Source: Chrysoperla carnea
Lineage: Eukaryota; Arthropoda; Insecta; Neuroptera; Chrysopidae
Direction: 5' to 3'
NCBI RefSeq assembly: GCF_905475395.1
Contig: NC_058339.1
Coordinates: forward strand, 44,649,172-44,713,171
DNA: 64,000 nt
The notes under the pieces were generated by a model, which saw only the letters and a program-made list of their open reading frames with translations, was not told where the DNA came from and ran no database searches. A program made the translations under genes and the position numbers. How positions within the stretch are numbered: position 1 is the first letter of the stretch; each line of letters starts with the position of its first letter. Shown piece after piece: positions 11,469 to 24,068 of this stretch.

Positions 11469-11976
11469 TTAAGGATGTTCCAGCATGGTATTTGCAGTTT
11501 CTATGTTAAAGCAATGGTACAATTTTTTTTTCGACAGAATTTAACGAAAAATTAAATTTAAGAATTTAATAATGCTTACTATTAATTCCCAAAGTTTCAG
11601 AAATTTTGACCGTTTAAAATGGGAAATAATTATGCCAACGTCCCAATTTCGATCAATTTACGTCAAAATTAATATCTCGAAAGTGAAAATTAATTTCTAA
11701 ATTTTTTTTTTAGAATTTTATTGTATAAACATTTTTTTCTACTTTTTCTTCAATATATAATAATATCATAAAAAATAGTTGGAGAGACCGGACATTTTAC
11801 ATGCTTTAAATGGGACATGACCCTCAAAATCGCGAACTTTGTCTTTAAATATCTCGCGATCTAAACGGTCAAAAATTATGAAATTTTAGGAATTCATAAA
11901 TAAAGCTATTATAAACCCGAGAAAAAAAATTCGGCCAAATCTTTCGAAAAGTGATTTCATGCTGGTACTACCTTAA
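11469..11976. mobile_element. Foldback element flanked by TTAA
   Basis: The left end is TTAA-GGATGTTCCAGCATGG and the right end CATGCTGGTACTACC-TTAA. The arms (about 11473-11622 and 11860-11972) are imperfect reverse complements and share a GACCGTTT inner block. Duplicated TTAA suggests mobilisation by a TTAA-specific transposase such as piggyBac, although the GG terminus is not the usual piggyBac CC. It has no ORF. Confidence 0.7.
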
Positions 11977-12197
11977 ATCGCATATGGTTTAGTTATTTAA
12001 GTTATATTTAAAAACGATTTGAAAAGGTGCCGAGAATTTGATATACCTACCTACAATGCTTTTTGCTTAATAGCCCTAAAACAGGTAAAAATCCTGACAC
12101 CATTTATCAGTTTTGCTGCTTATATCGATGAAACGTTAAGATACAATTTGCATAGCAACAATAACACAACCGTTAAATCAATTGATGTGACCGTCGT

Positions 12198-12243
12198 CCA
12201 GATCAGACTCCCTGTACATTTTTCAAGCTATGAACAGAAATAT

Positions 12244-12340
<97 letters not shown>

Positions 12341-12430
12341 ATATATATATATATCTATATATATATATATATCTTTTATATGCAACAATTCTGTTCATAG
12401 CTTGAAAAATTTACAGGGAGTCTGATCTGG
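12198..12430. repeat. Giant hairpin: 42-nt arms around a (TA)n core
   Basis: The arms 12198-12239 and 12389-12430 are reverse complements at 41 of 42 positions (ends CCAGATCAGACTCCCTGT and its complement). Between them lies mostly (TA)n at about 12247-12372, which is itself self-complementary, so the whole 233 bp can fold on itself. The open frame that crosses it encodes only Ile-Tyr repeats and is not a gene. Confidence 0.95.
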
Positions 12431-14340
12431 AAGTTCTGAAGGTTCTTCGAAAATTACAAAGCTGGTAATCGCTCCTGGTAACGGGAGAGTAAAGAGGGAT
12501 TGATTTGTCAAAATATTTTTTACAGAACCCTTGACGATTGATTCTATTACAGATAATTTAATCATAATATTTATTATTACAAGTTTTTAAGAACTTCGTA
12601 TATAAATTAAATAATGATGTAATGGATACTTTTATGTTAAAAAGATGTAAGTTTGTTTAATTATTCTTTCGTGTGTAAATTTTTTTAAGTAATAACACAT
12701 GTTAAGAATTGTTACGTTTATCAACTGCCGCTGAAATAAATAATACTTTGTCGAAATGTTATACTTGTTAAGATCCAGATGGGCAACATAAAAGAAAAAT
12801 ACAGGTTTATTTGAATTCAACTATATTACACCAAGAACCAGAAAGAAAAAGGTACATTTATGCCAGCCAGTCGCAAAGTGCTCTATGGGACTTAAAAAAA
12901 AAACAAGACGATATATCGTAAGAGAATGTCACAATTGAGATTTGAGCAAAAAATTTTGTTCTGAACATGAAAGAACCATTATCTAACGAAAGAAAGATGA
13001 TTAAAATATATAAAATGAGTTTGAATATCAACAGACGGGAGGATTAAAGAAAATCAGCAACAAAAGTTTAAAACTTTGTTATCTTTACGCTTCTTGAAAA
13101 TACTCCAAAATTGTATTTTCGTGGTAAAATAAGTCTAATAAACTTATTTGTAGACAAGTTTGTCACATATATTATTAAATCTTTGAAACCTCGATGGACT
13201 CTCATTCCTTCGCTAGATTGCTGTACTTTCAGATTCAATTTTTTGTGTAGAATTCAAATATCGTATTGCATGTTTTTCACTATTCCAGGGCGTACCCTTA
13301 TTAAACATATAACACAAATCTGGATCAGAACTGAAATATTTCATTTCAAATATAAGATTGATTTACTATAAAAGAAGTGTACGAAACCTTAAATGTCCAA
13401 TCTAACTGTATAATCAATGTTCGAATAGTTAAATGATAACATGTCAAGGTTTATTCAAAGATCCAAAAAAAATACAGAATCTTTTGACTGGACTTTATCA
13501 ATTATATCGTATAAATTTTGTACTTATTCGTGATATATTCTAATTATCTTTTATAGTTACTCTAAAAGTATTATCAGTTTCTAAAAAGTAATTTCAAGCT
13601 CCACGCACACTTGACCCTTATTTTTTTTTATAAATTTAATTATAATAATTCATACTATTATTTTATTCATGACAACGATATTCATTTCCTTTCATTATTT
13701 GACAACGCCTATGAATGTTTATGTTTGTAAAAAAATATTCTAAATTTGCATGAATGTTTATTGTATAAAATTGATAGAATTTGCATATCTGTTTATTGTA
13801 TACATAATTTCACATTTATGCAAAGTTCACATAGAATGTTTAAAGTAGCTAAAAAGTAAATAATAAATTGAAAAAAGCATACACTGAAAAAAAAATGACA
13901 ACCTCATCCCGACAGTTTCATATTGAAATAAAGTAAAAATACTTTCAAACAATTTCCTAATGATTAGAACAAGTACAGCTTAATATTTGTATTTACAATA
14001 GAATGGGATTGAATTTAAAATATGAATTCATTGCTACAAAATCACTGAAGTTAAATTAAGAAAATCGTTACTTCTATGAAAGAGGTTTGGGTTTAGTTAA
14101 AGTCATGCATTTTATTGAAGGAAGATAAAATTGTACTTAGTTGGAATAAATAATCGTGTAAATAAAGCGAAAAGACGAATTAAAAGAAAATTTATTTGCG
14201 TTTGCTTTAAATATAGGATTTGGTTACTACGAACACATACCTGTCATGTCTAGGCAATGTGCAGTTGTGTCAACTACATAAAGATAATTATTACTAATTT
14301 ACATAGAGTTTGAAATAAACTTATTGATCATTTTTCCGTC
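12431..14340. other. AT-rich non-coding stretch
   Basis: No gene recognised. Imperfect direct repeats of about 40 bp built on ATTTGCAT...TGTTTATTGTATA occur at about 13740-13810. Confidence 0.5.
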
Positions 14341-14344
14341 GATA

Positions 14345-14490
14345 GTTCAGTTGTTACAACGGTACCGCCCCTATCATTATAATTGTCCAGACTGCTGCTG
14401 CCTGGATTCAAGCCCGCAACCTATGTCGAAGTAGTTGAACAGGTAAAGATGATGGTGTCTTTACTAGCTCTTTAACTAGCCGGTTCCTAA
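14345..14490 (-). mobile_element. SINE-like element
   Basis: On the minus strand: an A-box-like GGCTAGTTAAAGAGCTAG, then GGTTGCGGGCTTGAATCCAGG, a B-box-like core, then a tail with AGCAGTCTGGAC. The GTTGCGG...GAATCCAGGCAG block is shared with the plus-strand fragment near 54.65 kb. Confidence 0.45.
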
Positions 14491-17400
14491 AAGAATTAAA
14501 AACCTATGAAGAATTTTCACGTGATTGAATAGCAATAAAACTCTTTACAACTTAAGTATGAAATAAAACTGTTTTAAATTAGTTTACCATATTGAATTTT
14601 CCCATATTCTGGATCTCGAGACTTAGCCTCGTTTCCACCGAAAAAAAATGGTGGTACGTTTAGGTACCTATATCCAATTTATTTTGTAAATTGTTTGATT
14701 TTCAAGTAAGATATTATCACAAAACAAAACTTTTCTTGAAAACAATAAAAACAAATATACAAGGTTATGGAAGGTAATTTAAGTAATAACTTATGTTTTT
14801 AAAATAAAACACTTTTATCTTTGTTTAGTTATAAGGTTATTCACATTTTATTTAGTAGATTATATATTTTGATATTTTTCCTTTTTTCTGTAAATTAGTT
14901 TTGATGAGTCAATAACATATACTGAATTTAATTAAATGCAAAGTATACAGAGTGTTACTTAAAAATTGGGAAGAATTACCGTGGTGAATAAATAACATTT
15001 AAATAGTTCCAGTTAGATAACTATATTTGGAAAAAATAAATTATCTTCCAATAAAAACCATGTTGTTGAAAAGTTCAGTTTTTGAAAATGATTGGTTCTT
15101 AATTGCCTAGGACTGCAATTTTACTAACATATTAGTATTCTATTGGTTTTAATTCCAGTTCGAATTCAATATGAATTACTATCGCTTCTTCTGCGAACCC
15201 ACGTTAGAAAACTTTCTGTGAAGACTTCAATATGATATAATTTTTACATTTCTGATTCGGCAAAACACAAAATTATGTTTTACTTATACAATTTTGTTTC
15301 TACTTTTCGTTGAATACTTCAAATATATTCATCTATAAGTCGAATATTTCTATATTTCTGAAATTGTAACACATATACAAGGCAAGAAAAAACCTGAATT
15401 ATACAAACAACTAAATGTTATAAATCTTTATTTCAAACATTCCAGCGCTTATGGTATAAATCGGGACGTATTTACGGTCGTAATAAGTACCTACTTATGT
15501 TCAAAATGAATGTCAAATTTATTTCAAAATTTCTACTACACAAGCAAACGTTTATGATCACGTTACTTTTGAAATTTTGATTTTTTAAATATTTAATATT
15601 ATTTATAAATAATTAACGAAAAAACAATGAATTGTAATATTTAAATATTACAACTTTAAACGGTGAAAATGTTAACAAACATATAAATAGGTAACACAAA
15701 ACCAAGTAAATTTTGAAGTATTTTGAGCCTGTGTTGTCAAAATCCCGCTTAACAAGTTTTTCCTTTACAAAATTTTCATTGCCAGCGACTTTTAGAAAAT
15801 CCGGAAATTTTTTTATTTCACAAATTATGAATATGAATGAATATATTTTGTGGACGATATTCAAATAAGACATTGAAAAATGCAAAAATCATCATAAATT
15901 ATATCAATTGCCGGGCACTGCAGCAAAAAAGCAGGATTTCCAGATAATTTGGGACATTCGACATTCCGAAAATTTTTACGATGTCAGACAACGGATGTTC
16001 CGCTCTTTTTAGTATTGGAAATAATAATTTTTGTATTTGTAATTATTTTCATTTTGACTAGCTACCTCAAGGCATATAAACTAATTTTAATTTTGTAGCG
16101 TAATTAAAAACTATCAAGACCTCCTTAAAAAACTTCAATTCTCCTCCCATGGAGGGAAAAGTTGTTAGGTACAACTTGAGAACAGCCTTTCAATTTTCTG
16201 TTCTTATTAAAATAAGTTGTAAAAATGTGTCCCTAAAGCTAATAGAAATTTGCATAGAAAAAATTGCATAGATTTGTTTAAATGAAATTAAATTTCTATA
16301 CTGATCGGATCGGCATTGGTAGTCCACCCTGTTACACTATATGCACTATAAAAATTGATATTATACCACTTGTTATAACAAAACAATACTGTGTATAGTA
16401 TTTAAAATATGAATCATCATGAATTCATGCAACCTTGTCGTTGGATAAAAATTTTAATTTAAATATTTTATGATAAAAATTTAAATAACATAACATGAAA
16501 ATTCACTATAATTATTATATTATAATCATTTTTAAATAATGTCTATCCAATGAAAATCAATTATAAATTGATTTTACCAATTTGTATAGACCCAAAATAC
16601 ATGATATCGATAGGAAATTAATCCACAACATCTTCATCAATGCACTTTAAAAGCTTATAATAAATATATTATGAGTTTAACACAAATCTAATACCAAGAA
16701 ATTTTTCCGTTATTCTATTGGCCTATTATTTCTGTTCAACTTCCTTATAGTAATCATACTTTAGTAATAGTAATAATGTAGTCATATTTTTACTATGTAT
16801 TACAGAATACGATTACACGAAGTTTACTTCAAACATAACAATAATCAAGAGTACCTTAATATTAAAGTGTATTTATTTTGATTTCTGTCTTTACTTCCGT
16901 GGGAAAAAAAGAATACATGATCAAATTAAATGCTCTGATAACTTTAGATGATTTAATTATCATACAAATGAATTTTATCTCAAGGTTGACTTAGCTTTTT
17001 GAAGATTATCACCTGCTTTCTTAGTTGTGTAGCAAGCTGCCAAAAAAATGGACACATTGGCAGAGTTGAAGATTTAATATTTTGACTTTGTTCGGAAGAA
17101 ATCTACGGTTGACAACGCGATCACTTTTATGCAACCGCATGAAAAATCTGCCGCTCTTTTGCTTTGTGATTGACAGAATTATTGTTGAACGCGCTATAGA
17201 CCGCCTATTTATACTGAAAAAGTCCATTGCTACTGTTCCATACGTATTAATTTTATTTTTCTAAGGTTTTTTACGCATGAGACTTAATAAAATTTGAAAT
17301 TTTCTTTTTTATATTTATTTTCAAATATTTAATTTATGTCACATTGTTAATTCATTAATTATTCTTTTGTTGCAGGTATGGTATGGGTTCTATTTTGCAA

Positions 17401-20400
17401 TTTAAATCATTTAAATTGTAGTGTCATGATCTTATTAATTAAGTATTAATTGAAAAACTATATTTTGAACCAGTAAAAAATTACTACCTATGCATGAAGT
17501 ACAAAAAATTTCATTTCTTTGAATACCATAGTAAAAGTTTTGAACAAAAGTGAACACTTTTTCATTAAGGATTTTCCATAATAATTAATGCAGTTTTATA
17601 CACGCGGAAAATAAACGAAATGTCAGGTTATATTGGGCTGTTGATGTATTTCCAAGAGCCAATACATCAACCCTTATAGTTAAATATTGATTTTCTCAAT
17701 AGTTTTGACGATACCAGCTCTCTCAGTAATTTTGTAGAAATCTAATGTCAAAATTATTAAAGCTCTATTTTTTACTGTTGTTCGCGACGAAAATTACGTG
17801 ATCAAATGAGATTACATTCTCGATGTTCTTTTCGACAATAGATAAATTCGACAATAAATTTTTTTTCTATTTAACCGATCACATCTTTATGAGATTAAGA
17901 ATAATACTTCCTCATTTAATAGATTTGTGTTATAAGAAAAGTCGATTTTAAGGAAGAGTTAACTCATCGTAGACAAAGTGCAGTTGATTGAAAATGATTA
18001 AACACACTTGTCCTAGGAACAAATTCTCTGCTGCTTTTTTTCAGACCGATATTTTAAATATGACGTCATCGTGCTCATCTGAGAATGCAGCGTATTCGAA
18101 AGCAGTCGTAGAGAGAAGTTTGGTTATAGACTCGCAAAAGGAAGCGATTTCAAGTTTATAATAATCATTTTACAAAGCACTCTTTCTGTCCCACGGTCTA
18201 ATAGTTAACTCTGACTAGTAAGAGTTGATTTCAACACTTTTCGGTTTTATCAACTTTTACTGAAAAGATCAGTAACAGTCAGCTTATCCTAGGAAGAGTC
18301 AACTCTTACTGGAGAATCAACTTTTCCTGTAACATATTTACATAAACACAAAAATGAACCACACAAGTAAACAAAACGGAGGTCATTGTTGTGTAGTATG
18401 GTTCGACTTAATAAACTTTTACCTCAATTAGTTTTAAAAGGCATATGTGTAACGTAATTTTAACCAAGCACACCTGGTCGTTTCATGGACTTGTACACAC
18501 ACACGATAATATCATCACAAATTTATGAACAATATGAGTAAATATATTTTAATGTTTTATTACTACTAGTGTAATATATGATAAGGGATATTTATTATAG
18601 GCAAGTACAGGGTGGCTTTTTCAGCAATTTAACGCAATTTTGCCGCAAATACTACAAAAGAGAGAGGAGAGTGAACACAAAAATATTTTCAAGAAAAATA
18701 CAGTAGCTGTTGAGTGGTTTCACAAATTTGTTGTATAACAATTTTCAAAATTTTGATACGCTTTAAAACCGTGAAAGTGGCAAGGAGTGATTACAATTTT
18801 TGAGTACCTAGTAGATTCGATAATTTTTCGCTGAGATACCACTGTTTGAAATATTGGTAAAATTTTGTGTATTATGTTCTGACGTCTCCCCATTTAAGGG
18901 ATAACATCTTTTTGGACAATGTATCTCCTCATTTAAATTAACATAGTTTTGGACAAAATGGCACAGGTTTAATCCTCTATATCGTATTTTAATTCCCAGC
19001 TTTCTCTCCTTTGGTACGTAGCTCCCAAGCAGTTGAACCGATTTTGATTTTTTTTTTTTGAAAAGTATAATTTTATCGAGAGTATTTAGCTAAGAACCAT
19101 AAATTCACCCTTAAAACATAGTTAAATGTTTCAAGTGCGAATTTAGGGTTCCGTACCCAATAACAACTAGAAAAGAGATAGTAATCTTCTAACGTACGTG
19201 TAGATTTTCTAGAAATATAGATTTAATGTTTGGTAATACTCTCTGTATGTGAAACAAGAAAACAATGTTTACTGAACTATAAAATTTACATAAATACACA
19301 CCTGTTAGTCATTACTTTTTCACCCAATAAATAAAATATTGCACATCCTTTACTAGTTTTTATTGTTAATACTGTTCGTTGTTTTATTTTATATCCGGTG
19401 TGAGTTGTTAAAAATACGCAACATAGAAAAACAATTTGAAAATATACAAGTTGTTTTTAGCTTACAAGCACGTTTCAGCCAAGGTTAGGGTTGCGAACTC
19501 TCCAAATTTGATCGGGAGACTTCCGAATATCAACATAAATTATTCCGAATTAATTAAAAAATATTTATATTTTAATTACTTTAAGAATATTTATTTAAAT
19601 ATTTAATTATGGAAAAACTTAAAACGCATTGATTGACTAAACGTGTTGGCCATTGTATACAATAACTAAGTATACAAAAAACCATACGTTATTCTCCATA
19701 TATATAAAGTTACTGGGTCCTAATATCAACTAATTAATTAATGTCAGATGTCTTTTCCAAAAATACTTTATCCATTTGGATTCAGAAAAATGCTTAGAAT
19801 TCATTAATGATTCTTCTTTCAAACGTGCTACACATCATAAAAATTTAACAATCAATTTCTGAAAAATTTTAAATAAAAATTGCCTATTCAATTGTTACCA
19901 TTTTTGTTCATTTACGAAATCATCTTAATTTAATCAATGAAAATTTTATTTTTCTTGAAAATTCCAAGAAAATTTGGGTATCTATTAAAGCAACTCTTTT
20001 AATTCCGGGGCTGTTATTTATATTCACAAACTTTATATTCACAAACATTTAGATAGTAATTATAATCCGCCAATTTCTAAAAGAATAGTAGTTTTCACAC
20101 TCAAAGATAATGTAAATCCCCACTCTAATAATGTCATGCCCCCTCCCCAACTAATTAATGCCTGCTTCAATAACCCCTCAATAATTTTTTTCTGATGACG
20201 CCTATGCCTAAGTTGTGGTGAAAAGATATATAAGTACAAATTATTAATAAAAGTTACTTGAACAGGTTACTCTGTATAGATTTCTCACGTTAACGAGGAA
20301 ATTATACACTTAATTTTTAAGTAGTTACTAATTGGATAGTAAAATAATATTTTGCATTATCATCTTATTCGCAAAGAATCATTTTACACCTTATACTTTA

Positions 20401-22600
20401 TTCACAAAACCATATCGTATAACAAAAATGATAATCTAATCAAGGATATTCACCAGACCATCTAAAAAGGCTTATTTCATCAAATTAAACTAATTTAATG
20501 CTATTTGTACAATATTACATATGCACATATAAAGTTGGCAATATTGTTGGTTAATGCATTTATCTTTAGTTGAGATCCTGGTCTTTAGATAAAAGAATTT
20601 TTATATCAACGTTCTGCTTGATTGTTTCGCAAAAGCTTTAGTCGGAATTGATAGTGCAATATAAATGAGAGGAGCTAGTTTGAAGGCGGCTAAAAGAAGT
20701 CGCATTAGTTGCGGATACTTTGAGTAGAAGTCAACGGCCCTCCATCGGGTATTATTATATTTTTGTGGCCATCACAAATAGAAAAGGTTGAACGTAAGAG
20801 CCAATTGAATCGAGCATATTTGACTCTGATTCGCTAAATTTCTTAGGTTTTAGGTTTTAGATTGATTTAGATTTTTAATGTTAAAAATCCTTAACCGGAT
20901 AAATTTGTTTAAATTTTAATAATGTACGTATAAATATAGTGCTATAATTTTTAAGAAATTTTTTCATAAATCAAAAGCATATTAATATTTAATATGCTTT
21001 TAATATTTAATTCAACATACTTAATATTTAATTCAGATAGCATTTGGCATTGAAAATTTTTTTTTTCAATTTGTTGACAGAATTACAAATTATTGAAGAC
21101 CATTGATAATTTAAAAAGTATAATAGTTTCCAAAAATTTTATTCAATTCAGTCGTGATAATGTATAATTAGACGTAAATAATTTTAAGATTGAACTTATT
21201 TTATCCAAAAAATATAATATAGTATAAATATTGTAAATGATTCCACAAAACTTTGTATAATAATTTAAGTTTTTTTTTAAGAATTTATTTTACTGAATGC
21301 CTCGTCTTTCGCAATTTTCTTCCCTTGCTTACTAGAATAAACACAGACAAATAAAAATTTAGAAATATTTATAGCCTGTAAATAAAAACAAATAGCGCGC
21401 AAACTTGATAATGTAATACCTAAAATAGTGAAATATATAATTATTTTCATTCTTCCCGGAACTTTAAAGAATACAACTATGACGAATTTATAAGTGAGAT
21501 GCGTAATAATAAATATAGATAAATAAATGGATTTATTTACAAAAATATTTAATAATTTAATTGAAATATAAATAAATTAAGTGTTGATTACAATTTTCAA
21601 TTAATTTTTTTAACAATTATAATTTTTTGCTTTCTAAAAAAAGGAATTATTTTATTTTTTTGACGGTGCGAAGTTAACACCATATTATGACCGTTTGTAA
21701 CCAATATATAATTTCTTTCGATCTGTTCTTAGTTGTAGAAGATAAATAATAATTTACCATTTTTTATTATAACAACCTCAAAATATGACTAAAAAAAGAA
21801 TATTTTTGTCTATGAAGGAAAGCTCGACTAAAAATCATTGTCATATAATAATTTTTCTAATTTCAAGTATCTCTTATTTTTTTCGAATAATCAATCGAAA
21901 ATGGTAATATTATAAAAAAGCGGTTTTCCAGCAAAACAAACAAAAATTTGATGAAATAGCTAAATGTGTAGGTAGCTGTCTGTATACGGGTTAACTTCAC
22001 TGAGTGCTAGGTACTTACTTTGTTTATTTAATTTTGTTTATAGAACTGTAAAGATTCCGGCTTAAAAATCAAAGGGTTGTTAATACCGGTTTTCGACTAA
22101 ACGGACAAACAAAAACGAAACAAACTTGTGTCGAAAAAATCCACCAGAAATTTTGAATGTAAGACAAGAAACAAATTGTTGTCAAATTTGTTTAAAGTTT
22201 CGTAAACCAGAGATTAATAAGGGTTTTGTAATTCAATTTAGAATTCAAAATCAATTTTTATACCTTTAAAAAAACTCTTTTAAAAAAATAAAGTATGGTG
22301 TAGGTACTAGCCGAACTGAATTAGTGTCATTATTAATTATATATAGTTTAATTATTATTATATGTTATTATGGATGATGCGATGGTTCCAGTAAGGTAGA
22401 TTTATTAAAGATGACACCATTGTTTCGGTGAATTAAACATATTTTTTCTTATACATTACCTAGAATTTAATTTATAAATGAAGTGTAATGATGTTCATAT
22501 GACACCTGTTACTCAAATATTTTATGTCACTTGAATGTTTACTTTTTTGGTGAGAATTATATTTTTTCTTTTCCATATACAGGATGGTCTAAATTATAGC
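14491..22600. other. Long AT-rich interval without recognised genes
   Basis: Both strands were read. No exon with coding bias and plausible splice sites stands out. Contents noted: a perfect 11-bp hairpin at 17640-17671; AGAGTTGA/TCAACTCT motifs at 18195-18320; ends resembling TACAGGGTG at 14947 and 18606. Confidence 0.45.
17640..17671. repeat. Perfect 11-bp hairpin
   Basis: GTTGATGTATT (17640-17650) and AATACATCAAC (17661-17671) pair around a 10-nt loop. Confidence 0.8.
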
Positions 22601-22607
22601 AGCACGA

Positions 22608-23201
22608 TTTGGATTCTGATGATGTCATAAAGTTTAAACACAATTTTTTTTTTGATAACATAAGCAAATTTGATCCGCTTTGATGGGAATTTTTTTTGAA
22701 TCCCTCTAATTTTGGGTCATTCTTTTCAGATGTTATGTCATTTTTTCGCTAGCTATCACAAATATGCTTAATTCCGGGATCAAAACCCCACATTCTTGAA
22801 ATTTATTAGAGGTAGGTTAACTATGATCACAAATTTACAGTATGACCCCATTTTAGTAGGATTACATACTTGGTTTATCAAAATTGTATAAAATTTGAAT
22901 GTGATAGAGCAAAATTAAATTTTTTGGATTCTGATGACGTCATAAAGTTGAAAAATTCGATTTTTTTGGTAACACAAGCAAACTTGATCCGAATTGATTG
23001 GAATTTTTTTTGTAACCCACTAATTTAGGGCTATTCTTTTCAGCTGTTATGTCAGTTTTTCCCTAACTATTACTTATCTGTTTAATTGCGGGACCAGAAC
23101 TCCACATTCTTGAAACCTATTAGAGCTAGGTTAATTTTGATCACGAATTTGAAAAATATGACCCAATTTTAGTAGGATTACATACTTCGTTGATCAAAAT
23201 T
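22608..23201. repeat. Two-copy tandem duplication, period 315
   Basis: Copies at 22608-22885 and 22923-23201 align from TTTGGATTCTGATGA to the AGTAGGATTACATACTT block, with many substitutions and few indels. The motif TATACAGGATGGTCT lies just upstream at 22576. No coding capacity is seen. Confidence 0.9.
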
Positions 23202-23717
23202 GCCAATATGGTACTTTTTGATACTTTATAATGAACAGCGAACATATTAATAATCACTACAAACGCATTTTCATTGAAATCCGTCTTTCTCAATAATTCA
23301 AAATTTTCTTATCGGTCAATTCCCTTTTAAAAAAATTAAAAATTGTCGTGTTGGATGCCTTCTCAACCTTATCGAATAACACACAACACAATTAAATATA
23401 AGTTAATTATTAGTTCATTAAAGTTTCAAATGCTTGGACATTTTTACAGACAGATATCGTCCCCCAGTCATGTTCACAATGATAATCATTATACAATAAA
23501 ATATTTCATTTTTAACGATAAGACCGGAAAACTGTAATAGGTTGAAATGAAACAATGATTAAGCTGTATTTATTTAATATACCTAGGTACCCATAATATA
23601 AAACCCCTACACCGACGAATTGTTGTTGTCTGTTGTTCACTGTTGCGTTTCAAGTAAAGCCCGACTTACACTTGTATACTACACAATTTTAAATTGAACA
23701 ATTTAAGACGGTTCGAT

Positions 23718-24068
23718 ATCTATACACATTTTTCAATAGCGTGAAACTTTATAATTTTTTAGGACTTCTCTTAAACATTCGTTAGTGGAAAAAATGTTTA
23801 TAAAGAAAAGCGGTTTTCCAGATAAGAATGGTTAAAGGTGCAATTGAATTTCAAGCACTACGATTATACCCTTTACTCTATCGATTTGAAATTCGGATAG
23901 GTTATAGGTACTCATATTCTATCTGCCCAGGTTACTTTTTTGAAAATCCTCTTAATTTTCACAATTTTCATTGTTCACACTTAGATACTTTTTCGTGTTC
24001 CACTATATCTAGGTGTGAACAATGAAAATTGGGAAAATTAACAGGATTTTCGAAAAATAAAAGTAACC
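23718..24068 (+). mobile_element. Dispersed repeat copy 1 with terminal palindrome
   Basis: Positions about 23718-23930 match 51651-51890 in direct orientation (shared blocks AAACATTCGTTxGTGGAAAA, AAAGCGGTTTTCCAGATAAG and CTCTATCGATTTGAAATTCG). The 3' part, 23930-24068, is a near-perfect palindrome with arms of about 60 nt and a loop of about 18 nt. A short piece of the family (AAGCGGTTTTCCAG) also occurs at 21919. It is non-coding and unclassified. Confidence 0.85.

Noticed and set aside
12019-12405. 128-residue open frame rich in Ile-Tyr
   Set aside because: It is a translation of the (TA)n tract inside the giant hairpin and has no protein-like composition.
13111-13371. 86-residue open frame
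   Set aside because: AT-driven hydrophobic composition, no splice or start context and no recognisable motif.
22608-22640. CTGATGA motif as a possible hammerhead ribozyme core
   Set aside because: The required GAAA segment and flanking stems could not be found at the right spacing.
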